Assembly: GCA_937923325.1 (NCBI GenBank)
Contig: CAKZUQ010000029.1
Location: 1-64,000, forward strand
Reading direction: 5' to 3'
DNA length: 64,000 nt
Origin: an uncultured Bacteriovoracaceae bacterium
GTDB taxonomy: Bacteria > Bdellovibrionota > Bacteriovoracia > Bacteriovoracales > Bacteriovoracaceae
The notes under the pieces are model-generated. The model did not search any database. It worked only from the letters and a program-made list of their open reading frames with translations, and was not told the origin of the DNA. Positions 63,090 to 64,000 of the stretch are shown in pieces. The position numbers and the translations under genes are program-made. The stretch's first letter is position 1. Each line of letters begins with the position of its first letter.

Positions 63090-64000
63090 TTACCTTCTAG
63101 AGTTAAGCCTTTGATCAGATTGAGAAAGATGCGATTTAACATAATCTTCAACCCCTTGCTCAAGAGAACTAAATTTGAACTCTGGAAGTGCAGAACTAAG
63201 CTTGTTCATATTAGCTTGTGTATAATACTGGTACTGGCCTTTAAGGGCATCAGGCATTTCAATAAATTCGATATTCTCTTTTACACCCATTGCATTAAAG
63301 GTTGCTTTAACAAGATCAGCAAAACTTCTGGCTTGACCTGTTCCTAGGTTATATATTCCATTATCACCACTATGTTTTGAATTAACGAGTTCAATCATAG
63401 CATTAACAACATCCTTTACATAAACAAAATCTCTAAGCTGGCCACCATCTGGATATTCATCCTTATATGACTTGAATAGTTTCATTTTACCGCTTTCATT
63501 TATTTGAGTATATGCTTGGGCCACGACAGATTTCATATTTCCTTTATGATACTCATTAGGACCGTATACATTAAAAAACTTTACTCCATACCATTTACTT
63601 GGAACATCAACTTGTCTTAATGCCCACTCATCCATTAATTGCTTTGAATATCCATACGCATTCAATGGCATTAGCTTCTCTACACTTTCGTGGTTATCAT
63701 CATAACCATTTTCGCCGGCCCCGTAAGTCGCAGCACTTGAAGCATAGAGATATGGAACGTCATATTCGGCACAAACAGAAAAAAGCACTTTTGAATAATC
63801 CAGATTATTTTGCATTAGGTAGTCCACATCTCTTTCTGTTGTGGAAGAGCACGCCCCCATATGATAAACAGCTTCAATCTCTTCATTAGCAAATATAGAA
63901 TGCAATAAATCTGGTTGGATAAATTCATCGGCGTGAATATATTCTGAATAATAAAGACCTCTAAGATTGAGCCATTTATCATCCTCTTCAAAGCGATCCA
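63090..64000 (-). CDS. hldD: ADP-L-glycero-D-manno-heptose 6-epimerase, 5' end outside window
   Basis: The minus-strand frame continues to the window edge without a stop, so the N-terminal Rossmann GxxGxxG region is missing here. The visible part includes KWLNLRGLYYSEYIHADEF, AVYHMGACSSTTERD, YLYASSAATYGAG (the catalytic Ser/Tyr set), NAYGYSKQLMDEW and FNVYGPNEYHKGNMKSV. HldD epimerises ADP-heptose for the lipopolysaccharide inner core. It is followed 2 bases later by the FliG-like gene. The GHMP kinase at 13741-14781 could supply an earlier step of the same pathway. Confidence 0.92.
   Translation of the reverse strand, partial: DRFEEDDKWLNLRGLYYSEYIHADEFIQPDLLHSIFANEEIEAVYHMGACSSTTERDVDYLMQNNLDYSKVLFSVCAEYDVPYLYASSAATYGAGENGYDDNHESVEKLMPLNAYGYSKQLMDEWALRQVDVPSKWYGVKFFNVYGPNEYHKGNMKSVVAQAYTQINESGKMKLFKSYKDEYPDGGQLRDFVYVKDVVNAMIELVNSKHSGDNGIYNLGTGQARSFADLVKATFNAMGVKENIEFIEMPDALKGQYQYYTQANMNKLSSALPEFKFSSLEQGVEDYVKSHLSQSDQRLNSRR

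Overview
This AT-rich, gene-dense window carries no rRNA, tRNA, CRISPR array or intact insertion sequence that I can see. It looks like the chromosome of a Gram-negative, lipoprotein-rich member of the Bdellovibrionota, most like the marine Bacteriovorax/Halobacteriovorax group. That assignment is an inference. It rests on base composition, the envelope gene content (Pal, CpoB, many small lipoproteins, outer-membrane barrels), an L,D-transpeptidase with the domain layout of the Bdellovibrio cell-curvature enzyme Bd1075, a bactofilin, and a receiver plus coiled-coil protein laid out like AglZ/FrzS. No 16S gene is present to confirm it.

Layout. 1-9.3 kb: a surface metallopeptidase/barrel protein (minus strand), then a plus-strand run: pal, a small lipoprotein, cpoB, a degenerate metallophosphoesterase fused to a tetraheme cytochrome domain, tsaD, rsmA, a FadL-like barrel and smpB. 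9.4-12.8 kb: small unknown genes, three tandem related lipoproteins, a DUF1761 membrane protein and a Ca/Na exchanger. 12.8-16 kb (minus): an orphan cysteine-rich protein, a GHMP sugar kinase, hpt and tdk. 16.2-19.8 kb: truncated globin, a frameshifted heme-oxygenase-like diiron oxidase, a hexapeptide acyltransferase, a second diiron enzyme and a convergent FeeM-like N-acyltransferase, an unusual redox/acyl cluster. 19.8-27.1 kb (minus): a TolB-like propeller protein, then a tightly packed six-gene unit (Gld-type ABC ATPase, permease, GldG-like, DUF4340, Yip1-like, ATP-grasp). 27.2-34.8 kb: NrnA-like DHH phosphoesterase, 7TMR-DISM histidine kinase coupled to an EamA transporter, trmFO, nadE and a histone-tail-like protein.

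34.9-46.2 kb: a 1452-residue secreted protein of unknown function; a minus-strand operon of a receiver/acidic-repeat/coiled-coil protein, a GGDEF cyclase and a metallophosphoesterase; then a plus-strand L,D-transpeptidase, membrane protein and bactofilin operon that looks like a cell-shape module. 46.2-53.1 kb: an active/inactive M16 peptidase pair, an MBL-fold hydrolase, ald, a FliL-like protein, a rhomboid-like protein without the catalytic serine, and methylmalonyl-CoA epimerase. 53.2-58.1 kb: a large cysteine-rich lipoprotein, a NYN RNase-like protein with a Lys/Ala tail, two overlapping small membrane ORFs and a single-domain asparaginase. 58.2-64 kb: htpG, a small protein, a DksA-like regulator behind an apparent sigma-54 promoter, an outer-membrane barrel, a broken DoxX-family gene, a stand-alone FliG-like protein and the 3' part of hldD.

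The strongest candidates for something undescribed are the L,D-transpeptidase/bactofilin operon, the six-gene Gld-ABC/ATP-grasp operon, the 16-20 kb diiron/acyltransferase cluster, and the sigma-54 promoter with an upstream dyad in front of the DksA-like gene. Several start codons were moved from the longest open frame because ribosome-binding sites or 4-base overlaps indicate another start; each case is stated in its entry.
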